In this document: positions 1-5,660 of the stretch, in pieces | Layout of the letters: every line of letters begins with the position of its first letter | Numbering within the stretch: position 1 is the first letter of the stretch | Assembly: GCA_905236585.1 (NCBI GenBank) | Contig: CAJOQZ010000320.1 | Location: 1-9,162 of the forward strand | Length of the DNA stretch: 9,162 nucleotides | Origin: an uncultured Lachnospiraceae bacterium | GTDB lineage: Bacteria; Bacillota; Clostridia; Lachnospirales; Lachnospiraceae | Direction of reading: 5' to 3' | Notes under the pieces: generated by a model | Told to the model about the DNA's origin: nothing | Seen by the model: only the letters and a program-made list of their open reading frames with translations | Databases searched by the model: none | Translations under genes and position numbers: made by a program

Positions 1-4
1 AGAT

Positions 5-51
5 AAAAGAACCATGCGCTGTTCCATCCCGGAGCTTCGCATGGTTCTTTT
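5..51. terminator. Bidirectional intrinsic terminator
   Basis: A perfect 14-bp inverted repeat (5-18 with 38-51) encloses a 19-nt loop. The outer pairs are A on one side and T on the other, so both strands read a GC-containing stem followed by a T run. On the minus strand it starts directly after the stop codon of the YvyF-like gene and is its terminator. On the plus strand it could stop transcription arriving from the left of the window. Confidence 0.9.
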
Positions 52-531
52 TTAAGTCTTATACTTGGAGCGATCCAGATGCATTCTGGCTCCGGTCTTC
101 CCCTTCGGAGGATCCGCCTGTTTTTGAGGAGCACTATTGCCGAATGCCTTTCCAAGACCGGCCATTGTTGCAAGCATACATTCTCTGCAATATCGCCCCT
201 CAGATATGCTTTTTCCGCATCCGGCGCATTTCCGGCCACCTTCCTCATCTTTCTCTGCGCTTACAAGAGTGCCTTCCCGAATCAGACGCTCTATCGTGTC
301 TTTTGACACACCGGTATCTCTCGATATCTCCAATGGAGAAGCAGTTCCCTTTTCATCCATATACCTCCTGACTTTGCCATAGTCATCCAGCATCGTATGC
401 TGACAGCGGCGGCATTTGTATTCTCCGATTCCGATATATTCCAGTTCTCCCCGGCATTTTTCACAAAAATCCGGCTTAATGTAACGAACGCCTCTTAGTT
501 TATCCTCCAATGATTTTATATCTGTACCCAT
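52..531 (-). CDS. YvyF-like zinc-ribbon/HTH/zinc-ribbon protein
   Basis: This 159-residue cytoplasmic protein has three parts. Residues 23-43 form a CxxC...CxxC zinc ribbon (C23, C26, C40, C43). Residues about 52-88 form a helix-turn-helix-like segment ending in IERLIREGTL. Residues 102-118 form a second CxxC...CxxC knuckle (C102, C105, C115, C118). A basic tail rich in Lys, Pro and Gly follows. The HTH with an (I/L)REG-type ending followed by a zinc knuckle is the layout of the YvyF/TIGR03826 'flagellar operon protein' family, which usually sits next to flgM. The family's role is poorly defined; it may bind nucleic acid or act as a flagellar regulator. This member has an added N-terminal ribbon and no flagellar neighbours in the window. 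The start is supported by GGAGG (542-546) 10 nt upstream of the ATG. The gene lies 21 nt after the stop of a broken dehydrogenase and ends at the terminator at 5-51. Family assignment is fairly confident; function is not. Confidence 0.75.
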   Translation of the reverse strand: MGTDIKSLEDKLRGVRYIKPDFCEKCRGELEYIGIGEYKCRRCQHTMLDDYGKVRRYMDEKGTASPLEISRDTGVSKDTIERLIREGTLVSAEKDEEGGRKCAGCGKSISEGRYCRECMLATMAGLGKAFGNSAPQKQADPPKGKTGARMHLDRSKYKT

Positions 532-552
532 CTTGCCCCAACCTCCGTATTT

Positions 553-1203
553 TTATTTTATGCATGTCATTATCTTGCAATAGTCCTCGGTTTTATCTTT
601 CATGACACCCAGTCCATACTCCAGATTCTCCAATGCTATCCTGTGTGATATAAGCTTATCCGGATAAATATCTCCATCTTTCAGCCTTTGTAGAACATAA
701 TGCCAGTCATCCATATCCTTCCCCATAAAGGAATATGCATCGCTGTAAAAAGACGAATTCCATATACCGCAGACCACCATCTGATTTCTGAGTATTCTCC
801 AATAGATGTCCCTATCGAAATTCATATCCGACCTTGGGTTACCCACAAGGATGATCCGTCCGCCCGGTGCCGATACCCCGATACCGTAATCAATGCTTTC
901 ATTGCTTCCCTCACACTCAAAATATAAGCACACCTCTCCATTGGAAACATCTTTTAACCAGTTGGCAGCATCGCCATTCCGGCTGTCATAAAAATCCCCC
1001 ACGGATATACCCATAGCCACAACTCTCTGCCGTTGTGCATCCTTATTACCGATCACAAATATATTCTGATATCCTGCTTCTTTAAGGAACATAACCACCA
1101 TCATACCGATGGGTCCCGCACCGCATACTGCCACCGGTCTGTCAACGTGAATGGATGACTTCATCCCATAACAGCCTGTCCGCACCGCATTTGCTGCTAC
1201 AGC
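553..1203 (-). pseudogene. N-terminally truncated GatD-like zinc-type alcohol dehydrogenase (MDR family)
   Basis: About 217 residues match the C-terminal part of medium-chain dehydrogenases of the galactitol-1-phosphate 5-dehydrogenase/sorbitol dehydrogenase group, which oxidise polyols with NAD+. Visible features are the Rossmann loop GAGPIG, a following nucleotide-binding fold, APGGRIILVGNP, and the C-terminal stretch with YWRILRNQMVVCGIWNSS, a DDWHYVLQRL block and a KLISHRI...LEYGLGVM ending. Full-length members have about 345 residues; the whole GroES-like N-terminal domain with the catalytic zinc ligands is missing. Similarity starts abruptly at AVAANAVRTG (near 1203). The open frame continues to 1383, but that part is antisense to a different coding fragment and has no ribosome binding site at its possible starts. 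It is therefore a decayed gene without a native start. Sugar-alcohol metabolism is likely for the ancestor; the exact substrate cannot be told. Confidence 0.8.
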
Positions 1204-1213
1204 TCCGGACGAT

Positions 1214-1453
1214 ATGATCTCAGCCCAGATAAACACTGCCATAGATGATGTAAAAGCCATAACCGGCGATGACAGCGGCGCAAAGAAAAACCTGATGGAT
1301 CTGCTCCTGTATTTCTTCTCAAAAGAGATCCATATGCCTTTAGATAAGCTGACTCCCGAAGAAAAAGAGACGCTTATATCCATATTTGAGCGATCAGGAC
1401 GCTATAATGCTGAGCTGAGGAACATGACAAAGGGCAGACGGAAAAAGCGTTAG
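1214..1453 (+). pseudogene. C-terminal fragment of an unidentified protein
   Basis: The frame is open from 1172 and the first ATG is at 1214, ending at TAG 1451-1453. The 79 residues read as genuine coding sequence: charged and helical, with LDKLTPEEKETLISIFERSG followed by a basic end (KGRRKKR). No ribosome binding site precedes the ATG; the upstream bases are the antisense of the dehydrogenase remnant. This suggests the 3' end of a longer gene whose front was lost at the same junction that beheaded the dehydrogenase. I do not recognise the family. It converges on, and overlaps by 4 nt, the minus-strand coupling-protein relic. It could instead be a chance frame, but its composition is more protein-like than the opposing frame. 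Confidence 0.45.
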
Positions 1454-1470
1454 ATAATCGCTGTCTGCCC
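1432..1470. repeat. Bulged inverted repeat across two convergent stop codons
   Basis: GGGCAGAC (1432-1439) pairs perfectly with GTCTGCCC (1463-1470). Inside it AGCG (1446-1449) pairs with CGCT (1459-1462). This gives a 12-bp stem with a 6-nt bulge on the left side and a 9-nt loop holding both convergent stop codons. There is no T tract on either strand, so it is not a standard intrinsic terminator. It may be an RNA 3'-end hairpin or a trace of a mobile-element end. Confidence 0.5.
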
Positions 1471-1791
1471 GGAACTGCGTCCAGATGATCGTGTCCCTGT
1501 TCGATGTTTTTTGTGGGCATCTGAACTCTTCACGATCAAGTATGGCAGTTCCTTCCCTGTCTTTTGGTAGTTGACGCCCTTCGACGGGTTCTGCCCCCTT
1601 GTATCGGATGTGTTGTAAAGGTCAATCGTTTCTTTTCCGAGCAGATCCGACAGTTCCTTCAATGTCCCCGGCTCGTTGCTTCCCGGAAAAAGCATCGTGT
1701 CACATTCCATGAGCTGCAACCGCTTATCCCGAATAAGAATCTTCCTAAACCACTTTATCTCCCGCGCCGTTTCCGATAGTTTTACCTTCAC
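1450..1791 (-). pseudogene. Chimeric remnant of a VirD4/TraG-like conjugative coupling protein
   Basis: Residues about 30-82 (1546-1704) carry the stretch CDTMLFPGS...TLKELSDLLGKETIDLYNTSD...NYQKTGKEL. This resembles the C-terminal ATPase region of VirD4/TraG-like type IV coupling proteins of Clostridia conjugative elements, membrane ATPases of roughly 600 residues that feed relaxase-bound DNA to the mating channel. Walker A and B are absent. The first 29 residues and the 31 after GKEL do not fit the family; the tail (HKKHRTGTRSSGRSSG) looks like frameshifted or fused sequence. The frame starts with GTG (1789-1791) behind a perfect AGGAGG (about 1799-1804, 8-nt spacing), so a translation start was joined to the fragment. 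An intrinsic terminator on the same strand ends only about 20 nt upstream of that site, leaving little room for a promoter. It is best read as a relic of a lost conjugative element, although a short product could still be made. Confidence 0.7.
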
Positions 1792-1796
1792 TTTTA

Positions 1797-1805
1797 GTTC
1801 CTCCT
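1797..1805 (-). promoter_or_regulatory. Strong ribosome binding site before a GTG start
   Basis: The minus strand reads AGGAGG, 8 nt and then GTG. This perfect Shine-Dalgarno fixes the GTG at 1789-1791 as the start of the coupling-protein chimera and shows that its first codons came from a real gene start. Confidence 0.7.
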
Positions 1806-1825
1806 AAAAAATCATTCATCCATAA

Positions 1826-1868
1826 CAAAAAGGGATACTTCCTATGCTTTTTCCAGAAAGTATCCCTT
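1826..1868 (-). terminator. Intrinsic terminator of the cyclase/acylphosphatase unit
   Basis: An 11-bp perfect inverted repeat (1830-1840 with 1858-1868, AAGGGATACTT) has a 17-nt loop. On the minus strand it is followed by a T run (1829-1825) and then G. On the plus strand the stem is followed by A residues, so it works in the minus direction only. It lies about 176 nt downstream of the acylphosphatase stop, the first terminator met by that transcript. Confidence 0.85.
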
Positions 1869-2044
1869 AAAAATCTTGTCGGTTTTCCTTAAATATTCGA
1901 TTGCAACTTTTTATTATAGTGGATTATGCTTTATTATTCTTCGTTTCATTGTTGCAGTAAACCACTTTTCAGTGCCCCAAGCCGTTGGTTTTACTGGATT
2001 TCTTTACGCCAACGACTTCAGTGACGCGAACAGCAACGCATATT
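1869..2044. other. Gene-free AT-rich spacer with inverted repeats
   Basis: I see no convincing gene in this stretch. A plus-strand open frame covers it but runs into the antisense of the acylphosphatase and lacks a ribosome binding site. It holds two nested inverted repeats: TGCAAC (1902-1907) with GTTGCA (1951-1956), and AGTGGATTA (1919-1927) with TAAACCACT (1958-1966, 8 of 9 pairs). The two overlap in a way that they cannot both form fully. This could be a decayed mobile-element end or simply the long 3' untranslated region of the acylphosphatase transcript. Confidence 0.4.
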
Positions 2045-2392
2045 CTAATATGTCCGAAAATCCGTCTCATGCACATCCACCGGAATTGACTCATTTTCGA
2101 TCCGGTCAATGCGGATAAAACGGCTGTGCGTCTGCGTGTCCCGGATCACCTTGCGGATGTCTTTGACAAACCCCTGCATCTCCGCCGTCACGCTGCCGTC
2201 GTATTCATTTTTGACCCAGCCCGTCACAAAATGATCCCGCGCCGCCATCTGCACGGTAAAGCGGAACCCCACCCCCTGCACCTGACCGTGAAAACGGATC
2301 TTCTGCCGCACCCGCTCGTCGCTGTCGGGCAGCACAATATCCAGCGCCGGCGCATTCTCTTCTTTCGTTTCCAACCAATCCCAAAATCGCAC
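2045..2392 (-). CDS. Acylphosphatase with N-terminal extension
   Basis: Acylphosphatases hydrolyse carboxyl-phosphate bonds such as acetyl phosphate and 1,3-bisphosphoglycerate in the cytosol. Residues about 30-115 form the ferredoxin-like acylphosphatase fold. The signature GQVQGVGFR (36-44) supplies the phosphate-binding Arg44, and GWVKNEYDGSV (58-68) supplies the catalytic Asn62. Family members are usually about 90 residues; this one has about 28 extra N-terminal residues (WDWLETKEEN..., acidic) of unknown role. The start is GTG at 2390-2392, immediately after the TAA of the diguanylate cyclase (2393-2395, TAAGTG), with a GGGGAA stretch in the cyclase end as a modest ribosome binding site. 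Zero spacing implies translational coupling to the cyclase. Enzyme call is confident; the true substrate, and any link to aspartyl-phosphate signalling, are unknown. Confidence 0.88.
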   Translation of the reverse strand: MRFWDWLETKEENAPALDIVLPDSDERVRQKIRFHGQVQGVGFRFTVQMAARDHFVTGWVKNEYDGSVTAEMQGFVKDIRKVIRDTQTHSRFIRIDRIENESIPVDVHETDFRTY

Positions 2393-3481
2393 TTATCGTT
2401 CCCCGTACTTTCCGATGACTTTATTCTTGCCGGAGCCTTTCGCCTCATACAGGCACTTGTCCGCCTCTTCCGTCAGATCCTTAAAATGCAGCGACTCCGT
2501 AGTCCCCGACACGCCGATTGACGCCGTAACGACAATCTGCCAGTAGTCGAAATGCACCACCGACCGTTCCAACTGCCGCCGCACATCTTCCGTCATATCC
2601 ATCAGCCTCCCGTACGCATCGTCCCGGATCGCCAAAAGCATAAATTCCTCTCCGCCCCACCGCGCAGCAAAAACATTTTCATGGTCTGCCGCCGAACGCG
2701 CTAAAATACCGGCTAATTTTTTCAGCACCTGATCGCCCGCGAGATGCCCGAAACGGTCGTTAACTTTTTTGAAATTATCAATATCCAATATCGCAACCGC
2801 GTATTCTGCAATACCGTCTGCGGCGCCGATCTTCTGCTCATCCATCAGACGATCCAGATAATGCCGGTTCGGCAGTTTGGTAAGTTCGTCAAATTCCGCG
2901 TTCGCAACCAGTTCGTTTTCGATCTCTAAGATTCGGTGAATATAGACAATCGAGAAAACGAACAGCATCAGCAGAATAGCCACGCCGTTGATCGTATTCG
3001 CCCAAAACGCGATATTCGTCGGGATCGGAAAGACCGGCGAAAAAGTCTGCGCAATCCATCGACAGAGCAGAAACGCAAGGATCGCAAGCGTCGAAAAAAG
3101 CACCGGATGCGCTGACGAATTGCCGTCTTTGCGGACGGTATGATCGGCAAAAAACATGACCGGGATCATGGCGAACACATAGTACTGGAAGCCGGAACTC
3201 CAACCGACGAAAGCAATCGCAAGCGTCATGTGGATCAGAACCTCGACAATATAGATTCCGAGGTAAAGCCCTGCGTTCTTCTTTAAGACGCGAAATTCCG
3301 CCCCGTAGATAATTACGGAAAAGATGTTGACGACCATCATCGGGTATACGCCGAGCATCCAAAAGAAGACCAGCAGCGCGGTATGCATCAAAAGCATCAT
3401 TTCCGTAACCCTGCTGCCCCACTGAATCGTAAGCGTCGTCTCTTCTTTTTGCGGTTGGTATAGTTTTCCGTTTTCCGTCAT
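2393..3481 (-). CDS. Membrane-bound diguanylate cyclase (GGDEF)
   Basis: The 362-residue protein has about six hydrophobic segments (roughly 27-45, 46-62, 71-92, 96-112, 127-145 and 160-182), then a short helical linker (IHRILEIENELVANAEFD) and a C-terminal GGDEF domain (about 195-358). The GGDEF domain condenses two GTP to cyclic di-GMP. Active-site elements are intact: DELTKLPNR (198-206), LDIDNFKKVND (232-242) and GGEEF (276-280). The product-inhibition I-site RxxD, expected five residues before GGEEF, reads HENV here, so feedback inhibition through that site is unlikely. The membrane part resembles no sensor I can name (not MASE-type by clear motif). Start is ATG 3479-3481; the frame is closed by a stop 30 nt upstream and the ribosome binding site is weak. 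It is the first gene of a two-gene unit with the acylphosphatase. No c-di-GMP phosphodiesterase is in the window. Confidence 0.92.
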   Translation of the reverse strand: MTENGKLYQPQKEETTLTIQWGSRVTEMMLLMHTALLVFFWMLGVYPMMVVNIFSVIIYGAEFRVLKKNAGLYLGIYIVEVLIHMTLAIAFVGWSSGFQYYVFAMIPVMFFADHTVRKDGNSSAHPVLFSTLAILAFLLCRWIAQTFSPVFPIPTNIAFWANTINGVAILLMLFVFSIVYIHRILEIENELVANAEFDELTKLPNRHYLDRLMDEQKIGAADGIAEYAVAILDIDNFKKVNDRFGHLAGDQVLKKLAGILARSAADHENVFAARWGGEEFMLLAIRDDAYGRLMDMTEDVRRQLERSVVHFDYWQIVVTASIGVSGTTESLHFKDLTEEADKCLYEAKGSGKNKVIGKYGER

Positions 3482-3512
3482 GATCCGTATTTTGTCTTTT
3501 CAAAATGTACGC

Positions 3513-3545
3513 CGCTTTCATTATATCAAAAATGCGCCCCTTTGC
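3513..3545 (-). promoter_or_regulatory. Extended -10 promoter of the cyclase/acylphosphatase unit
   Basis: On the minus strand TGATATAAT gives a consensus -10 (TATAAT at 3525-3520) with the TGn extension. The -35 region is poor, as is common with extended -10 promoters. Predicted transcription start is near 3513, leaving a leader of about 30 nt before the ATG. Confidence 0.65.
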
Positions 3546-3583
3546 ACGAAAAAAATAAAAAAATTCATAATCCTATTTTTCAG

Positions 3584-3612
3584 GTGCAACTTACGGCGTT
3601 TTGTGGTAAAGT
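3584..3612 (+). promoter_or_regulatory. Possible promoter of the LacI-family gene
   Basis: TGGTAAAGT (3604-3612) is a plausible extended -10 (TAAAGT at 3607-3612). A GTGCAA 17 nt upstream (3584-3589) is a weak -35. Spacing and position fit a start near 3619, just before the leader hairpin. The match is modest. Confidence 0.4.
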
Positions 3613-3646
3613 AGAAAGGAATGGACGGCGTTCTAAAGTGAACGCC
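3593..3646 (+). promoter_or_regulatory. Leader hairpin and repeated GGCGTT half-sites, candidate operator
   Basis: GGCGTTC (3627-3633) and GAACGCC (3640-3646) form a perfect 7-bp inverted repeat with a 6-nt spacer. A third copy in the longer form ACGGCGTT occurs at 3593-3600 and again at 3625-3632, exactly 32 bp apart, about three helical turns. The copies bracket the possible -10 of the LacI-family gene, so they could be its autoregulatory operator. They may also control the divergent cyclase gene. The central CG-rich symmetry is LacI-like; binding is inferred. Confidence 0.4.
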
Positions 3647-3669
3647 TTGATTTTGAAAGGGGGAACTGT

Positions 3670-4689
3670 ATGCCTACAATGAAAGAAATCGCCGACAAAG
3701 CGGGCGTATCCGCAAGCACGGTTGAAAAAGTCCTAAACGATCGCGGCAGCGTAAGCGATTCGACCAAGAAAAAGGTTTTGGATGTCGCCAAGCAGATGGA
3801 TTACAATCCGACAACGGCGTCCGTATCTTTGGAGCCTAAGGGGAAGGCTTTCAAGATCGGCGTCATCATCTTCGGCGGCAAGGACAAACTCGCCGAGGAC
3901 ATAGAAGCCGGAATGCGCGACGAAATTCAAAAACTTTCGCAGTACGATATCAAACTCATCATCCGCGAGATTGAGGTCACGCTCGATGCGCAGATTGCGG
4001 CGCTTGACGACATGGCAAAAGAGAATATCGACGGTCTGATCTTTTCTCCGTTCATTGACGACGCAGTTCGTGAGCGCATCAACGCGTTCGATAAAAAGGG
4101 TATCCCTGTTGTAACGATCAACTCCGACATCCCTGATGCCAAGCGCCTTGCCTATGTCGGGAATGATACCTACCGCGCCGGAAGGACTGCCGGGGCGTTC
4201 CTTGGGATGATCACGAACGGGCAGGCGGAAGTCGGCATCATCACGGGTTCCAACAAGGTTTCCTCCCATGCCGAGCGCGTGCAGGGATTTTTGGATGAAG
4301 TGAAAAAGAACTATCCGAACATTACGGTGGAGACGATCCGGGAATGCAAGGACGAGGACTATAAATGCTATGAGACCTGCCAGCGCATCGCGATCGAGCA
4401 TCCGACGCTGACCGCTTTTTTATTCACTGCGGGCGGTCTGTACGGCGGACTCAAAAGCCTCTATCAGATGACGGTCCGGTCGAATTTTACCTGCATCACG
4501 TTCGACGAGATCTCCGCGACAAAGGAATTTATGGAAAAAGGCATCATTACCGCTGCGATCAGCCAGGAGCCGTATGTCGAGGGCACGAAGTCGATTGAGA
4601 TCATCATGCGCAAACTGGTGCAGAACAAAGACCCTGAGAACGAGTTCTACTATACGAACATCAACATTAAACTGCCGCAGAACATATGA
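3670..4689 (+). CDS. LacI-family transcriptional regulator with sugar-binding-protein-like domain
   Basis: The 339-residue protein has a LacI-type helix-turn-helix (residues 4-24, MKEIADKAGVSASTVEKVLN) and a hinge region to about 55. A periplasmic-binding-protein-like ligand domain (about 62-335) starts at FKIGVIIFGG and includes IDGLIFSPF, VVTINSDIP, AYVGNDTYRAG, HAERVQGFLDE and ITFDEI. Such proteins bind an operator as dimers and release or bind it on sensing a small ligand, usually a sugar. The usual TVSRVL of the recognition helix is TVEKVL, close to the TVDRVLHNRG subgroup. The hinge lacks the common PNxxARSL form (PTTASVSL), so operator recognition may differ from classical LacI. ATG 3670 is preceded by AGGGGG (about 3658-3663). 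The gene is alone on its strand, diverges from the cyclase gene and ends at the terminator at 4758-4804. The ligand is unknown. Confidence 0.9.
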   Translation: MPTMKEIADKAGVSASTVEKVLNDRGSVSDSTKKKVLDVAKQMDYNPTTASVSLEPKGKAFKIGVIIFGGKDKLAEDIEAGMRDEIQKLSQYDIKLIIREIEVTLDAQIAALDDMAKENIDGLIFSPFIDDAVRERINAFDKKGIPVVTINSDIPDAKRLAYVGNDTYRAGRTAGAFLGMITNGQAEVGIITGSNKVSSHAERVQGFLDEVKKNYPNITVETIRECKDEDYKCYETCQRIAIEHPTLTAFLFTAGGLYGGLKSLYQMTVRSNFTCITFDEISATKEFMEKGIITAAISQEPYVEGTKSIEIIMRKLVQNKDPENEFYYTNINIKLPQNI

Positions 4690-4721
4690 TTGTGAAAGTG
4701 CGAAGCACGGAGCAATTCGCA
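4689..4721. repeat. Small hairpin-forming sequence after the LacI-family gene
   Basis: GTGC (4698-4701) pairs with GCAC (4705-4708) across GAA, and TGCGAA (4699-4704) pairs alternatively with TTCGCA (4716-4721). ATTG (4689-4692) and CAAT (4713-4716) flank them. The compact overlapping palindromes look like a dispersed intergenic repeat, but one copy is all that is in view. Confidence 0.3.
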
Positions 4722-4757
4722 AATCACTTCCTTACCCTCCGAACAATATAAAGCATA

Positions 4758-4804
4758 AAAAATGTCTCTCTTGGACGAAAAATCATCCATGGAGGGACAT
4801 TTTT
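4758..4804. terminator. Bidirectional terminator between convergent units
   Basis: AAAAATGTCTCTC...TTGGA (4758-4775) pairs with TCCA...GGAGGGACATTTTT (to 4804), with one G-U pair, one unpaired base and a loop of about 10 nt. A and T runs flank the stem, so it can stop both the LacI-family transcript on the plus strand and the kinase/regulator transcript on the minus strand, which ends 50 nt away at 4854. Confidence 0.85.
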
Positions 4805-4853
4805 AATGACGAAAACAAACTCTTACCTTACATGCGCCGTTTAACGCAAACCT

Positions 4854-5654
4854 TTATACCTCTATATTTTTCCAATGCTTCGTTTCGAAGAAACTATCCA
4901 CCTGCGCAAGAATGCTTTCCCGGGACATGGATTTTAGCATATACCCCTGCGGCTTGAACTGCATGGCGGTGACAACGCTGTCCTTATCCGATTTGCCCGT
5001 CAGAAAAATAACCGGAATGTCGATGCACTCGTCATCCGACCGGATCATTTCCAACACCTGCGGTCCCGAAGCCGCCGGCATATCGTAATCCAAAAGGATC
5101 AGATCCGGCTTGTTCTTTGCGATAAACAAAATCAACTGCGCCCCGGATTTTACCACGTTGACGCGGTAGCGTTCCGACAGCCACTCCTGCATCATTTTCA
5201 AATACATCACGTCGTCGTCGCATAAAAGAATGTGGTACTGTTCGGAGGGGTCCCTTCTCTTTTTGATCCTCGCCTTGATCTCTTCCTCATGCTCCACCAT
5301 TTCCGCTACCATTTTTTTCATGTCGAACGGGCGGACAAAGGACTCCGCAAGAATCCCTTTCGGAAAGACCGTCTCCATCAACCGGATGTCTTCCCGGTAG
5401 CCGATCACGAACACCGCCTTTGTATCATCCTTCACACAGGCGTCCCGAATCAAAAGCAGAAGATCCTGCTTCTTCATCATGTCGTCCGAAGCGATGATCA
5501 AAAACATCATCGTCTCATCGATCTTCTCGCGGAATCCTTTTCCCCCGAGTATGGACGTCCGTACCGGGAAAAAACCGTTCCCTTCCAAATTTTCCCGAAT
5601 GGAATCCACCATAAAGGCGGAACTGTTGCTGATAATCATTACGCTGCTTGCCAT
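4854..5654 (-). CDS. Dual-receiver response regulator without output domain
   Basis: The 266-residue protein has two CheY-like domains. The N-terminal one (about 3-122) is degenerate: the strand-3 phospho-acceptor position reads LIIAS with Ser56 near the Asp site, and the usual Lys-Pro is Arg-Pro (R108-P109). The C-terminal one (about 140-260) is intact, with acidic D146-D148, phospho-acceptor Asp189 in LLDYDMP, Thr219 in FLTGK and Lys241. No DNA-binding, GGDEF or other output domain follows, so it probably acts by protein contact or as a phosphate relay or sink. A charged linker (EHEEEIKARIKKRRD) joins the two. ATG 5652-5654 lies 6 nt after the kinase stop, with GGGAGA in the kinase end about 10 nt upstream, so the two are co-translated. 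The cognate donor is most likely the HPt domain of the kinase. Confidence 0.9.
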   Translation of the reverse strand: MASSVMIISNSSAFMVDSIRENLEGNGFFPVRTSILGGKGFREKIDETMMFLIIASDDMMKKQDLLLLIRDACVKDDTKAVFVIGYREDIRLMETVFPKGILAESFVRPFDMKKMVAEMVEHEEEIKARIKKRRDPSEQYHILLCDDDVMYLKMMQEWLSERYRVNVVKSGAQLILFIAKNKPDLILLDYDMPAASGPQVLEMIRSDDECIDIPVIFLTGKSDKDSVVTAMQFKPQGYMLKSMSRESILAQVDSFFETKHWKNIEV

Positions 5655-5660
5655 ATTATT

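Noticed and set aside
1204..1383. N-terminal 60 residues of the longer dehydrogenase frame
   Set aside because: No similarity to the family, Ser/Phe-rich composition typical of an antisense shadow, and no ribosome binding site at 1383 or at internal starts.
1876..2118. Plus-strand 80-residue open frame
   Set aside because: No ribosome binding site, starts directly after a terminator hairpin, and its 3' third is antisense to the acylphosphatase gene.
2889..3521. Arg-rich minus-strand frame overlapping the cyclase
   Set aside because: Alternative frame of the transmembrane region of the cyclase; composition is that of a shadow.
3733..4401. Long minus-strand frame of 222 residues opposite the LacI-family gene
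   Set aside because: It is the exact antisense of a clear LacI-family coding sequence and shows no domain of its own.
4574..4957. Plus-strand frame crossing the convergent terminator
   Set aside because: It overlaps the LacI-family 3' end in another frame, runs through a terminator hairpin and into antisense of the response regulator.
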